From Alisma plantago-aquatica (Eukaryota; Streptophyta; Magnoliopsida; Alismatales; Alismataceae): a stretch of 64,000 nucleotides of DNA. The stretch covers positions 1,056,690,244-1,056,754,243 of the forward strand of contig OY856412.1 of assembly GCA_963693085.1 (NCBI GenBank), given 5' to 3'. How positions within the stretch are numbered: the stretch's first letter is position 1; the number at the start of each line of letters is the position of its first letter. This document shows positions 33,874-47,609 of this stretch, piece by piece. The notes beneath the pieces were generated by a model. It was not told the DNA's origin. It saw only the letters and a program-made list of their open reading frames with translations, and searched no databases. The position numbers and the translations under genes were made by a program.

Positions 33874-36038
33874 ATGAACAATAGCAAAGCCTGACATTTG
33901 CTCATTATGCAACTCAAAACTAAAGAACCTTGAACCTTAATAATCTTTAGGGTTAGATTAGTCATCTTTTAGAGACTAGATCTGACCTAGCCTCTAGGTT
34001 AGCACCTAGATTTCTGAGAACTAGGTCTAGACTGGTGCTTGTTAAGTAGCAAGTCCTTAGATGTCGTCCTTTCCTTGTAGTGCAGTGGTATGGGACGTTA
34101 CACTATTTGGAAATGACGTGCATCAAAGGAAGAGAAATCCTAGACATATTGCGCACGTTGTCTAGAGTAGCTACACTAGTCTACACCATGTTCTCACCCT
34201 TTTCACTAGTTTTCATGACACTGGACTCTCTACTATGTGTGGGACACTCGTTTTCAGGATTTGGTTTTTGATTTCAAACGGATCGAACCTCGATAGTTTT
34301 CTCTGACGCCTGTTTTATCGGAGAAAAACTATATAATATTTTATTATGTATATGTATTACAAAAATGTGTCCCCACACATGTACGAGTATGAGGTAGTCA
34401 TGTAACCTATGTGAAAGTGAATGACATCAGTCTAGAAGAGAGTGTAGTTCTAGATTAGATGTCTAGAGCCTTGTTGGAATATGTGATAGATGGAATAAGA
34501 TTAGATGATGATCTAAGTTGTATAGAGATGATATAAGATGGTTTATGATGATTTATGTTTGTCTTTGAGGACTTAAGTTTAGTTTGAGGATTTGAGATAA
34601 GTTTTGATGATGCAAGTATGAGTTCTTTTATGAGACAAGATATGATAAGTTAAGACGAGGTTGTGAGTCAGCATGAGCCTCAAGCTCTTTTTCGAAGGAG
34701 GACCTCTAGTGTTAGGACCAGTTTTGGGGTTAGCTCAAGAGAGAGCGAGACCCACAGGGAGAAGGTCAGAGAACCTAGACTCCAAGATAGGAGAATTCTG
34801 AGATATGTGATATGATAGGTCCTAAACTAGACTACTCCTGAGTGATTCAGTTGAGTTGCTTTATGTATGATTCCTATAGTTTTGTTGAACCCTAGATGTC
34901 CTTGGGAGGACCAAACCCTAGAGACAGAGAGAGGCTGGTTATATGAACATGTGAATATGAATATGAGTGCCTACCATCTGGGTGAGGGAGAGAGCCCAAG
35001 ACCGTGGAGGAGGTAGCTATGTTAGTTTCTGTGAAGCCTCATGCTCGGGTTGGTGGTTTCCCACATAGGAATCTAGTGGTGTATATAATAAAGTTTTAGG
35101 TAAGATGTTGTATGGGTAGAGACCTATGAAGAGTATGTTGTAGCATGTTTTGGTTTGTGCTTATGTGGCTAGATCTTGTAAGGCTTTTGCTAGTGCCAAT
35201 GAGGTAGACCTGAAAACCCTAAACCAAGGAGGGAGAATAAAGCATGTGCATATGAGATACTCATAGAGTTGAGTTAGCTCAAAGAGAGACTGAGCATGAC
35301 ACTTCCCTCACAGTATGGGTTAGAAGAACCTCATTTGGGGCTATATAAAGTTTTGATATATGTTTCACGAGCCACTCACTTAAGTTTGTTTAGCACAGTC
35401 ACGATATAATATATGCAAGATGTGATATAATCTTGAGATGTGATATATAAACATGATATGGTGAAATATATAGAAATGGTTTAATAAATATCAATGCATA
35501 AATGGTTAACCATGTACATGAATAATAATGATAATGTGATAATGTTGGTTAATCTTGTGATGAAATCACTAGTAAATGTTGTTATTTGTTATGAGCAATG
35601 AAATAAGATCACGTAAATGAAACATGTTACACGAGGTGTTAATCTTAGTGCTTAACAAAGATGGAAAATATAGTTTTACAGCTAGCACAACATAATGATT
35701 ATGACACCTTGATATAATCGAGATGGATAACATAGGTTAATTATAGTTAACTCCATCCTAAAATGCATGGGTTAAGATTAGTATGAAACCCTAACAATGA
35801 GATATGTTATGATATAACCTAAGCTCCTAAACTCTTGTTGAGCTTTCTATGAAGTGATGTTTAACCCTAGATGTTGTAAAACATCCTGGTAGCATAGATA
35901 TAGTTTTGGAGCTCTGTGTTTGGATATGTTGCACATAGAGTGGCTTGCTACATGTGAATGAACGTAAGATAGGGTTTTCCTTAGAAGTATGAGTCTGGTT
36001 AACTTTCGAGGATGAAAGTTCTTTTAAGATGTATATGA
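33874..36038 (+). other. internal region of LARD-like element, non-coding
   Basis: About 2.2 kb without Gag, protease, reverse transcriptase or integrase motifs. Just before the right LTR the text TTCGAGGATGAAAG..CTTTTAAGATG occupies the polypurine position but is not purine-pure. A similar text follows again 64 bp later inside the LTR. Confidence 0.75.
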
Positions 36039-39000
36039 TGTGACAAAGTGGGTTTTTTGGCTTAATTCTGAGGACAGAATTTCTTTTAAGGTGTGTAGGA
36101 TGTGATGGAGTGGACTTTTGGAATCCTTAAATGCCCAATGACATAAGTGAAGTCAGGCATGTTGAGTTGTTTGAGAGTTCCAAGTGTTTTGATAAAGTAT
36201 AGATGTTAGTTGACATTGATATCGGAATATGGTTTATAAGTCCACGCCATGTTGGAGTAATCTGTTTAGTGGCCTAATGGCACCAAATGAGTATATAAGG
36301 TACTTTGTGATATTAAGAAGTTGTGGTTAAAGTCTCATTACATTTTGATGTTTTGATGACCAAGGTAAATAAATAGCCTAGGTTTTTAATCAATAGGATG
36401 TCACGCCATCCCAATGTTTTTGAAGTCGGGGGAGGAGTTATAGATTGGCAGAGTGGCATCATGCTGACTGTTGGATAACATGATCTAACGATACATATGT
36501 CATCCTAAATCTCGGTTCAACCAGAATGCGAGCGGCAGTTCCGCTTGCTTTGTTAACGCGAGTGGCAGTTCCACTTGCTTTGTTTGACCATGTCCATGAT
36601 CGTAGGTTATCTCACAATCTCACCTGGGTAGTTATAATCATGGGATACCCACATTGTCTTTGGTTCTGCCGGCTTAATACATGGATTCACCTGCAGACGT
36701 GAGGAGACGAGAAGAGCGATCTGTTGGCAGGTGAACCTCGTGGTAGAAGCACACACACAAAGACACAGAGACACACACTGGAGACAGAGTCTCGCAGACT
36801 CACGCACAGTAGGGCGGCAGCACAGGGCAATGAGCATGTGGTGTGGCATCTCGGAGGAGTAGACGATGAGCATCTCTCCATAGGAGAGTTCTCCACGCCG
36901 ACGGCGCATGTCTGTGATGGACATCCCTCGCGGACGTGATGAAGGTAGGCGGAGCTTGCCCAGCCATGGCAGCGGCTGGTGCTGGTGACCTCACAGAGAA
37001 GGGGAGGACACGACAGCATGCAACGGAAGCATCTGGCCACCGCTCTCACACCGGAGCAGATCCCATCGCGGCGGCGCTCGTTTTGGCGGGCGGCGGTGCT
37101 CACGCTCGAATTCAGGTTTAAGGTTAGGAGGAGACGGTTGCCTTTTGTCATCGGAGCTAGGCTGGGCGACGACGCCTCTAGTGCATAAGATCGGGGTCGC
37201 GCAAGGACGTCTGAGCAGAGGAGAAGACTTGGAGGCAGCTGATCCATCATTGAAGCAACCCCTTCCGAGGCGGCGACCCTTGCGTGCGCTGGGGGCAGAC
37301 GGAGCGGGCATCGGGGAAAGAAGACGACCTGCGTGAGAGAGAGGGAGTCAGACTGGGTCTAGAAGCCGAACCAGAGAGAATCGGCCGGCCCTCCTACCCC
37401 CAAGTCTTTAGCCGCGCCCAACATGGCCACGTGGCGACACACTATTGGCCTAAAGAGGTATTTATCTCAGAAAATATGTTATCTTCAATAATTCCTAGTA
37501 ATTAGCTCCGTTGTCAGAAAAATACAAACAATATACCAAAATTCTCAGAAAAATACGTAGAACAAGATGGAAGCATAATACTAGGCTTTTGAAGAACTAA
37601 TATCAGAGTAATCATGTAAGATGTAAAATGGTCTTTTCATGCATAATAAATAATAAACAAAGACCTAAAATTATGGGAAAATGTCAATAACTCCATAATA
37701 ATGTTTTTTAACCCATATGATGTCTGTAATCATGATGTTGGTGAACGAAAGCATGTAATTTACTTCATATGGCTAATTAGGGCTAATAACCCTAAATAAA
37801 ATGTATTAAATACATTAATGATCATTAAATAATGAAATTCACAAAGTAAGCTTATATCAGTATATGGAACCTCAGTTTTAATTATGAGATCATCATGATG
37901 AACAGAATCCATGTTATATGAAGATGAATCTTAATGCATGTTATAAAACCCTAATCTAGGTTAATGATGCAACCTAGGGCTAATATGTGCACATTAATGA
38001 TATGGAACCTAATGTTCAGATAATGAACCACAATCTGGAAAATGAAATCAGTATGATAATACTTAGACAAGAATGCAAGTAATGATGCGCATACCCTAAT
38101 GAACTAAGCTAAACCCTAATGAACATAGTTAGGGTTAATATGAGGTGTAGGTGATGAGAACATGATGGTGATATGTAATCTTATCTTAATCAGGTTTGAC
38201 CAAGATATAGATGACATGAGGAATATGTGATGATTAGGTTTATCTTTTTGGAAGGTACGCCATTACCTCTTACTTGGCTTATTATTCAATATGCTTGCGT
38301 TATATGGTAGTACAAACTTGGCATATGATATTGATTGAAATGATTGTTCTTGTATGATTTGTTGCATGGTTTTCCATACTTATTGCTAAGAACACATGAA
38401 ACATAAGATATCTGGTCCATTATATGATAGCACTAAATCTCTTTGGTAGAATAGTGCATTGAAGAAAGTACTAAATCTCTTTGGTAGAATAGTACATGTG
38501 AGCACTAAATCTCTTTGGCAGAATAGTGCATTTATGAAGTACTAAATCTCTTTGGCAGAATAGTACATGTGAGCACTAAATCTCTTTGGTAGAATAGTGC
38601 ATGTGGTTGATCAAGTTTACATATAATGGAAATGTGCCTAAAATATGTGTTCTCTTCTGGTAACAAATATCTTCATGCAACCATACGCCTTTTCTTATAT
38701 TTTGTTTAATGCTACCAAGTATTAGTTTTATCTTATTGCCAAGATATGATGAGAGGTAAATAAAAGACACGTAGGTGTACTCAGTACAATATTCATGAAA
38801 TATTGTGCTGATGTGTACCACATTTAATCTTTTGTTTAGGTTGTGGTTATGCTCTTGAAGATCTAGGATAGTGAGAGTTGTGTAGTGAGCTGATGTACAG
38901 GTGGACATGTTGTCTTAAGATCTTGTAGTTTAGTTGTAGTACATGTATATGTATAGTTTGTTGTTCAATATGTAATATCAAATGTTGTAACAATTCATGT

Positions 39001-39207
39001 TGTAATTATATGTTGAATGGTGAACATGTGTGTATGGTTTTATTATTGTTCATGTACACGTGCTACGGATTGTTTCCTTCTGACTCCTTTGATTTTCTTC
39101 TTCTTAGCCTGGTGTGGGGTGTTTAAATTGGGATTCTCACTGAGGTGAGGGTTTCAATTTGGATGTCACACATTAGATTAAGTTTTAGAAAATCCGGGGA
39201 AGTCACA
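36039..39207 (+). repeat. 3' LTR of LARD-like element
   Basis: Same length as the left LTR (3169 bp) and collinear, with mostly transition differences and a few balancing small indels. Confidence 0.9.
38430..38602 (+). repeat. 36-bp minisatellite in 3' LTR, five copies
   Basis: Same unit number, order and alternating ends as 33082-33254, so no unit has been gained or lost since insertion. Confidence 0.95.
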
Positions 39208-39212
39208 GGGTC
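39208..39212. repeat. target-site duplication GGGTC (right)
   Basis: Partner of 30686-30690. Confidence 0.92.
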
Positions 39213-40727
39213 ACTTTCAAGCATTAAGTGCCAAAAGGGGTGATTAGGACCCTCATATAGTTCAAAGGTATACAAAGCTACTGATCAAAAGAGAAAGAGA
39301 GTAATAACACACTAATAATTCATATTGTATCACAAGGATGCATTAAATATAATCATCATAGTCAAGATCTCATTTTAGAAAAAAGGAGAAATGGGAAGGG
39401 GTTTTAGTGTCTAGAATTATTTCCCAAGTTGTAGATCCTTTCAAACTGATCAATTTGATATATTGGTTTGCTATATTTGGCCTTAGGAGTTGAAAGATAT
39501 CATTTTTTATTATTTACATCTAAACTATTCAAAAATTAGCATCAAGAACATAGGCCAAGGAGGGGGTGTTACCCTTTTAATGTGATGTGGAAGGTAGGAC
39601 GTGGATCAAAGATCCAACACCCAAAACTAATGTGATCCCAGCCACTCCAGTGTGTGGGTATTGCGAGCTACTCCAAGTCACCACCCATCGCTCGTCATCG
39701 CCGCATGTGGTCAAGGATCGTTTGCAAGTGTTGTGTGCCACTAGGATTGAATATGGTGGTTCCTCTTCTTGGCTAGTGCAACTTCAATGATTTTCGGCTG
39801 GGGGTCTCTCCCCCTCACGCACCATGAGAGTCCATAGCAGCAGACGGGATGGCGGCTATCAATGTTGGGCGGATGGGGCTTGAGGGCTCAAAATGCTTTG
39901 GTTGATGTGTCGATGGCTCCGCAATGAAGCTTCAACCCTGAATCTAAGTTTTTGTTGGTTATGGATGTGCAAGGGGAAAAGCCCCAAACTCCATTATCCA
40001 TGGTAGTTACCTTGGAAGGAAGGAGGTGGAGTTTGTGAAACTAGGGCTACAAGGCATGCAAAAGAGGGAAATGAAGGGAGAATGACTAAGAAAGAGAAAT
40101 GGATGTGTTTGGAAAGCCAGTTGTGCTCAATAGAGATAATAATGATGTCTATTGGTTTTTGCTAAATTTACTACTATAGTAGTATGAACAGAGGTACGAG
40201 ATTATTTTCTAGCCATCAGATAGCAGGGGAGAATTCGTGGCACAAGATCAATAGTCGAGATTACGTGAAGCTCTCATTAAAGTGTGTATTGCTGACTTGT
40301 CATCTAAAGTGGGGAGCCCACCTTGTTGGGTCGTGCACCAACTTTGGGCCCAAAAAGGCTTAAATCAATCTAGTTCCATTAATAGCAAGTGTAACTTGAG
40401 ACAAAATCAAAAGGTCATATCTCAAGCTTCAAATGTCGGAATGAGGCAATTTTTGTGGCAATGGAAAGATTATGCAAAGCTCTACATCATGAAATATGTT
40501 AGGTATCAATATTTTCATATTAAAAGGGTTTAAAATATCTTGCAAGATGGTGATCCATTAAAGCATAGAACTTAGATCAAAGTGCAAATTAAATTCATAA
40601 ATTGTGAAATTGATAATTAATGTTATCAAATTGGATCACTAAACATTCCAACTATTTCATTTACATCCAAGAAATTTCAAGGCCACTTGGAGAGAGAGAT
40701 AGTATCATATAAGAGAGAGAAAATTTA
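39213..40727. other. unassigned sequence, possibly LTR-derived
   Basis: No gene found. 39590-39950 is somewhat GC-richer, with a 67-codon frame lacking any signature. Around 40390-40500 the phrasing (GGTCATATCTCAAGC, TTTGTGGCAATGGAAAG) resembles text common in plant LTRs, and this stretch may continue the relic interrupted at 30691. Low confidence. Confidence 0.35.
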
Positions 40728-41299
40728 GGTTATCACACTTACTAACTAAATTCCCAAACTAGCATGCTTTATAGAGAAATCACCATTCAACAGGCATCTT
40801 GCCGAAATGTTAGGATGACAATTCCAGATTGACTGGTGCTTTATGAAAAACACCACAAAATTAGGCGCCTATTGCTGACTTACACACATGAAACGTCAAG
40901 TATAGTGACCTTTTCAATAGGTCATCGATGGTCGCAGCATATTATGTGTGGAAAAGGAGCCCTTGATTATATGGAATGTTGATGAAATCTCACAGGTCTG
41001 CTACTTAAACTTCTTGACATTTTGAATTATATGATCATTAATTTAGAATGAATAGTTGGATGTGCAAAAGAACATGCACATAGTCGATTGCTTGAATTGG
41101 TAATCAGGCAAGAAAGGTCTTGAACTTGGTCTCTTGTACGCGCAAGTCAGTAGTTGTAGGCGCCTTACTTTGTGGCTTTTTCATGAAGCGCCAGCTAATC
41201 TGGCATTTTTATCTCAACATTCAATAAAACACTTGTTATGTGGCATTTTATCTATAAAGTGTGTTCATTTGGTAATTTAATTTGTAAAATTGCTATCTC
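40728..41299. mobile_element. Mutator-like foldback MITE, 0.57 kb
   Basis: Long imperfect terminal inverted repeats of about 160 bp: the left arm 40728-40890 pairs with the right arm 41140-41299. Paired phrases include GGCGCCTA, GCTTTATGAAAAAC with GCTTCATGAAAAAG, CCAGATT..CTGG, CTTTATAGA and TAAATT.CCAAA. The ends (GGTTATCACACTT and inverted GAGATAGCAATTT) resemble plant Mutator-like termini. There is no transposase. A clear 9-bp target duplication is not visible. Confidence 0.65.
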
Positions 41300-44063
41300 A
41301 ATAAATATTACTGTATTAGTCTGCTATTCCAATTTTTTTCCTTTTTTACCCACGGAGTGAGTTGATAGATTGTTTGGTCATCTTTCATATAGCATTGTTT
41401 GCGTAAAAAGGTTAACTATATAGAACTATTAATAAATCTCCTAGTGATAGAGTGACTGTCATTAGAGTGAACCATCATCACGGTCTTACCTATATCTTGG
41501 TCTTTGAATCACAATATAAATCCCTAAGTTGTTTCCTAATATAGAGTTTTTCAAACATAAAACCCATTTCTGATTTGGAGCTTCTATGTACTTAGAATCA
41601 GATATTTATCTTTGCAAGGGGGTGCATATTTACTATGGGGATGTATCAAAATATACAATATTGAGTTTGATAAATAAAAAAGGTTACATAAACTTATAAG
41701 AAATATTAAAATTTCACCCATGAGTAGGGAGCTCGGGTATGTAGCAGTATTGCTTTGCATCATGGGTTCAAAGCCTGGTAAGAATGTCACTGAAATTATT
41801 CACCATCATCAGCAACATAGCCAAGAACTGAAGGTTGGGGAGGCACTACTCAATGGAAGACCCTTGGTAAGATGTTTGGGTAGGACACAACAACATATTT
41901 TCATTTAAATTTATACCAATCTTCGTATAATTTTATACATATATGATACGAAAAGGGTGGGGTGTGTGCCCCCCATTTGCATGTGGCTCTGCAACTGCCC
42001 ATTATGGAAGCGATCGACTCACACTTTGAATAGTTTCTAAGTGGGTGGGACACCCCTGACATGACAATTTATGATGTTGGGGAGGGTCACTTAGTGGTCT
42101 TACTTGGGACAACTCCCTCGCAAATTAAAAAATAACATTACAATTATGTTTGGATAGAAAGTTGTACAAAAGATAACTATTTATAAATGCATTTCAATGA
42201 AATTTCCACATATAAAAGATAACTTTGTGTATATCTATAGTTACATGAATCAAAAATTTATGAAGCTAAAATATAAAATATATTATAAATACTTTATCTA
42301 TAGAAGGATAATATAAATATATATAAGTTGAGTAGTTTAATTTTTCAAATACATGCATAATAAACTAACAACAATTTTTTGATAATATAAAAAATTTATA
42401 AGTTTCCTAACTAACAAATTCTTAAATTTAGGGCAAACTTATTTTTTGGACAACGTTGTAGCAACTAATTGTGGAAAATATTTCAGTGTTGTCTATGATA
42501 AAAAAAAACACATCATCTAAATGGAACATATTTACACATTGTGTATTTTAAAAATATACAGAATTAAATTAATGAGCTAACAAGTTAGTTGCAATAGAAA
42601 TTCTAAAAATTTTGAATTTTGGTGTACTTAAACTAATGACTCTTAATGTGTTATCTATTTATATTTTGTGCACTTGTTGTTTAAAATTGTATAGTCTTAA
42701 TTTATGTATATTTTTTATATAACAGGGGTCTGCATCTGGTGGTGTGTCATTTTTTCTTACTTAACATGTTAATGTTCTTCCCCAACTATTGAGAAAAATT
42801 GTAAAATATTTTTAATTAACAAAGTAAGTTTTCTTCTGTTATAGTTTCTATAAAATAATAAATCTCATTAGAAATAGAATATAAAATTTGTAAATGATAA
42901 TAAAGTAAAAAAAATCATATCTTTTAAAACAAAATCTTTTATGTAATAGAATAATCCATTGCATCACTTATGTAATTATTATTTAAGTGCATTGTAAGTG
43001 AGACATGCAGCTCAACAAAGGAACTAATGTCCAAATTATAAGTGTGCCATTGAAAGATTTAAACCTTGAACTGAAGCAACAAAAGAGAAAAATTAACAAT
43101 GCACTCCTCTAATTGAAAAACTCGATACATGTGGCTCAGCAATCCAACGGCAAACCATTGTGCCAGATCTTTGTTGATGCATGAGAGCTATATACAATGT
43201 ATATATTATTATGAACATATGAACATGTGAATATTAGGCATTTTTCATTTTCTTATTCGTTGTTCCTACTCACTCCACCATGGATCCACCCTTGTATGAG
43301 CCCTCACGTCCTCTGATGTTGTCCAAAAAAAATGTGATTGGATTTTTATTCTTTGATGTTAATTCTTAACAAGTTTAGGTTGCTATCTTCAAATGAGAAC
43401 ATGCTTCTGGTACAAATTTAATACGAAGTTGACTTGTTTATGAATTCAACATCTCTAACATCCCAAATCATGTGTAGATTTATGAATCTTCACAAAGATT
43501 GTGCATTGGGGTACCTTTATAATCAATGTCCTTGACGATATCATTAATGCTTCTAATAGCCTCTAAACTTATAATGTTAGTTGAAAAATATTTTGCAAGA
43601 CCGTCAACTTTAAATCTCATAACAACGGTTGCTTTTACCCTCATTCGAGTCACAAACATAAAAGGCCAATACAATGCCAAAACCTTTTTATTTATTAGCC
43701 CTTATCGACCCCATCTCATAATTGCATAGATCTAGTCCACCAATTTGGTATATTAAGTGAAGGTAAATCCTAATCCCTAACATGTTGAAACAAGACTCAA
43801 AGTGGTTCTTATGTCTTTTGGAAGCCAAAGACAAAATCACATTTCCAAGTTCACAACCATACTCCAACTCTAGTCACACATGCTCTGACTTCTTCTAACC
43901 TAAAGAAATGAATGTCCTAGGTCCATAAAAAGAAAACCTTAGACTATTGATGATAGTCCTACAACACATGCTCCACATCTCCCAGATTCCAGTCCTAAAA
44001 GATCAAAAAAAAGTCTCTATCCCATCTTTGATTTGTCTAAGACCGCTGATTAGACACACAACT
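41300..44063. other. AT-rich intergenic sequence
   Basis: 2.8 kb without an identifiable gene or element boundary. At about 41715-41780 a GTTCAAAGCC box with a weak upstream GGAGCTCGGG looks faintly tRNA/SINE-like. At 43480-43680 a 66-codon minus-strand frame has no recognised domain. The sequence ends at the Copia LTR. Confidence 0.45.
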
Positions 44064-45610
44064 TGTTGGTATGTGTGCCCGTAGAGCCAAACTTATGATG
44101 ATTGTAATGGGGTATCATATACTTGATTCGATAATTGTAAAGGTAATTGTATTTATTGTGTTTGTCTCAATCATGAGATGATGACATGGGTATAATAGAT
44201 GTCTAAAGAATAATATTACGCAATGACATATGTCTTCTGGTTGAAGACCTGAATAATGAGATCATATGTATGATAAGAGTGCATACATTCTTGTTATGTC
44301 CCTATTCGGATGTTATTATGGAAGCTAATAGACAGCAATAACACATAAGGCTAGAGTGTGCGTTGTTTTATGATTGAATCCCATTAGTCATGTTAAGTGA
44401 AATCAAACTACACACATAGGTACTTGTTAGAGAATAGGACATCAAATAGACCCACCTTGAGAGTGATACATGGAAACCATTGAATGGTAGTAAGAATCAT
44501 CTCCCATAGTGATAGTGGTGATTTTGGTTCTTATACCTAAAGTCACTACACTCATCACATGTCATTCGATGTATTTTGACACCATCCAACGTGACCTTTA
44601 ATAAGGGTTACCATAAAGGTGATTCTCAGATACATTGTGACACATGGGGAATGATTGTGAGTGATGTAGATGGGATTTTCCCCTCCTATTAGAGTTGATA
44701 TCGTGTCCACTTGATAAGGGAGACTAAAAAGCATATAGTCATACTCATGTGAATCAATATATGAATTTTGATCTCACATGCATCTCAAACAATCTTCTCT
44801 AGTTCAAGGAGCATGGATTGAATGTTAACAGTATGATGATTCCATGCCTTGAGTTCAATCTAGATATCAGAGACAAAGGAACTATATGATCACTATAGCA
44901 CTAATCATGGATTGTAGGTTGAAGTTGTTCTCCGACTTTCCAATAACTTGGGTGGTAATGATGTGTTGCTAGATACTGCTCATTGTGTGTGATGTCATAA
45001 ATTAGTTGTGGACATTCACTACCAACTTAACTTGGGACCTATAGGGTCACACGCATAGGATACACCTGGAATAGGGGTTTACTCATGAATAAGTTTTAAC
45101 TTGACTACTAAAATGTTTAGGAATTGAATTTAAAAAAGAGTGGCTAAAAATTGGCTGATCGGGACTGTGATTCAACCGACTCAAATGTTGAATTAACCAA
45201 TTCAGATGTCGAGTCAATTTGAACAATGTTGGTTGAACATTGGCTGAATAGGAAAATGGAATGACCATTTCAAAAAGTGAACTGAGCATTTCAGAGGGTG
45301 AAATGAGTGTTTTAGCATGTGAATTGCCTCGTGTAATGATCAGTAAGATTGTATCAAGGATTGATGTTGACGTCATACTATGCAATGATTGTCAATATGT
45401 TAGCGAAAAGGAAAGCATTCAATTCCACCGTCATGGGGTTTGGGTTGACCGACTCATGACCCACATCAACCACAAATTCATGAAAATTAGTCTCTTTGAC
45501 TCCTAGTTGATCTGGAAACCCTGGCCATGGCCCTCCTATATGAAAGGGGTAGTTGAGACTTCTAAAAGATACAACTAAGATGACAAATTTTGTCCTCTCA
45601 TCATTGTGGT
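44064..45610 (+). repeat. Copia 5' LTR (minimum extent)
   Basis: Aligns with 62457-64000 at moderate identity with many small changes. The right end of the LTR cannot be set because its partner leaves the window and no clear primer binding site was found before the gag relic. The three short open frames in it are not conserved. Confidence 0.8.
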
Positions 45611-46220
45611 AATGTGAGATCCCAAAGAAAGCCTTACCTATAAAATTGAAAGACAGTTAGGGAGAACAAGTCAGCGCTCGCACGTTGGCATCGAAGGGAC
45701 AACTCCTTCTTGTTAGTTCTAAAAGAACAATAGAAGTTTTTTATGGTATACCTAGACTACGTAGAGTTTTGGATGCCACTGCCACCTTCTAGGAGGACGT
45801 CATCAACCACCATATGTGGTGCCATACCAAGACCTCACCGTCGTTAACCATCTAGGTTCTTCTTGCAGAAGAAGTACACCGCTGCAAGGATAGTCATTGG
45901 ACTTGCTCCAGGACCAGGTATATTCCTTGCAAACCTTCCTTCCCAATCCATAGTTTTTGAAGTGATCCGTTGGTCATGGGGAACATGGCAAGAAAAAAAA
46001 TTGTTTTCTTTGCCAAATCGGTTGTCATATTTCCCTATATTTGCATCACAGCCACATCAATTTAATATATTTTGGGATTTAAATTGATGCGTTCGGATTC
46101 AGTTTATCATTTATATGATTAATGTGATCAGGTATATTTGTTACATGCAGTGCAAATACTTAAATGACTAATGTGCATATCCTATTAAATACCACATACG
46201 CTAGAGAATGTCATGTAGAT

Positions 46221-46323
<103 letters not shown>

Positions 46324-47609
46324 AAAGTTAATACATGTCGCCTGAAACTATTTTGATGGTAGATGTAAGCACGGTTATGACCAATACCTCTTGGTATGTG
46401 TGGATGGTTGAATGATTTTATTCTTGTATTTTAATTTGATATGCATACTGAGCCTCTCTCTCTCTCTCTCTTTCCATATGTAAGTTAATGCTTTCCTCCC
46501 TATGCTCCCCTCAAATGTAACTCGAGATTTTACCTTTTATAATGTAATAAGTTATATAGGAATAGGGTAGTTTTATTTCCTATTTTGACAAAGAGAAGGC
46601 ATTTTACACCAAACAAGTCGACCGATTCAGAAGTCGAATCGATCAAATGGAGGACCGAGGAGGCCAGTTGATAGGAGGAGCCAACTGATTGATTGGAGGC
46701 CCAACAATTGGATAGGAGTATAGATTCCACTGGAGCCAAGAGCAAGTTGACTGATCAAAGAAGACCAATCAACTGATTAAGAGGCCAACCAATCGACTAA
46801 AGAGTTGAGTGGACTGACCAGGATGGCTCCAGCATAGATTTTGTACAGTACAGGTTGCAACATATGATTTATATCTTAGGAGGTAGAAATTCTTTGTGGC
46901 TCCAACGAACTGCATTAGTGTGGCCATAACCATTGTTCGCATTTTACAATTGCATGTTTTTTTTATGGATATAGCATGTGTATGATACATATTATTAGTA
47001 TGCGGTGATAGGATATGTGTATGAATTTATATAAATCCCTCAATAAATATTAATCCTTAGATTTTTTTATGAGTAACACATATGAAAAGCTTGATTGACT
47101 AAGCCTAGGTTAAGCCAAAGCATTGTCCATCATCTATCTTGTGGAAGTGTGATGGTAGATATGTAGAACTGACAAACCAAGGTACATATTCTATCATGTT
47201 CGTTTATGGGTCAGGCTTAACTAGGTGGACTTAATGACATTAAGTTCCTGGAAGCATGGAGATGGATTGTGACAAGGAGTTTTGCACACCATCTATCTAA
47301 GAGTTGAATTCAGATGAATTTGGCAAAAATTTCCTACCTAAATAGTCAAGTTGTGGGCAATTAGCCAAAGTTGACTCATAATTTGATGAAATATGGATCT
47401 TGGTTCACTAAAAGATTGTATGTTGCCATCTTCTGAATTAATATTTGAGGGCTATCAATTTGAACAAAATAGTGGGAGTGATAATTCATTAAATGCCTAC
47501 TTAATATCTTCAAACTTATCTAACCAAATCAAATAAAAAGTTTTTTGAAAAAGTTACAAAATTTCTTTTGGTAGAATCTAATGGCAAACATAAACACATT
47601 TCTTTGTGA

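Larger units (their letters stand above)
30691..39207 (+). mobile_element. non-coding LTR retrotransposon (LARD-like), 8.5 kb
   Basis: Two 3169-bp direct LTRs with perfect TGTGAC...GTCACA ends, a GGGTC target duplication and a tRNA-iMet primer site after the left LTR, so the element reads on the plus strand. The 2.2-kb internal region carries no gag or pol. LTR differences are mostly transitions, roughly a few per hundred in the parts I compared, so it is clearly older than the element at 48750. Proteins must have come from a related Ty3-type element. Confidence 0.88.

Noticed and set aside
36687..37250. 187-codon minus-strand frame in the 3' LTR (and 175-codon frame at 31565-32092)
   Set aside because: The matching regions of the two LTRs are broken differently and stay open in different frames. 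There is no domain and it runs antisense to the element: a GC-rich chance frame.
43480..43680. 66-codon minus-strand frame, considered as a transposon relic
   Set aside because: No motif could be named and neighbouring frames do not extend it.
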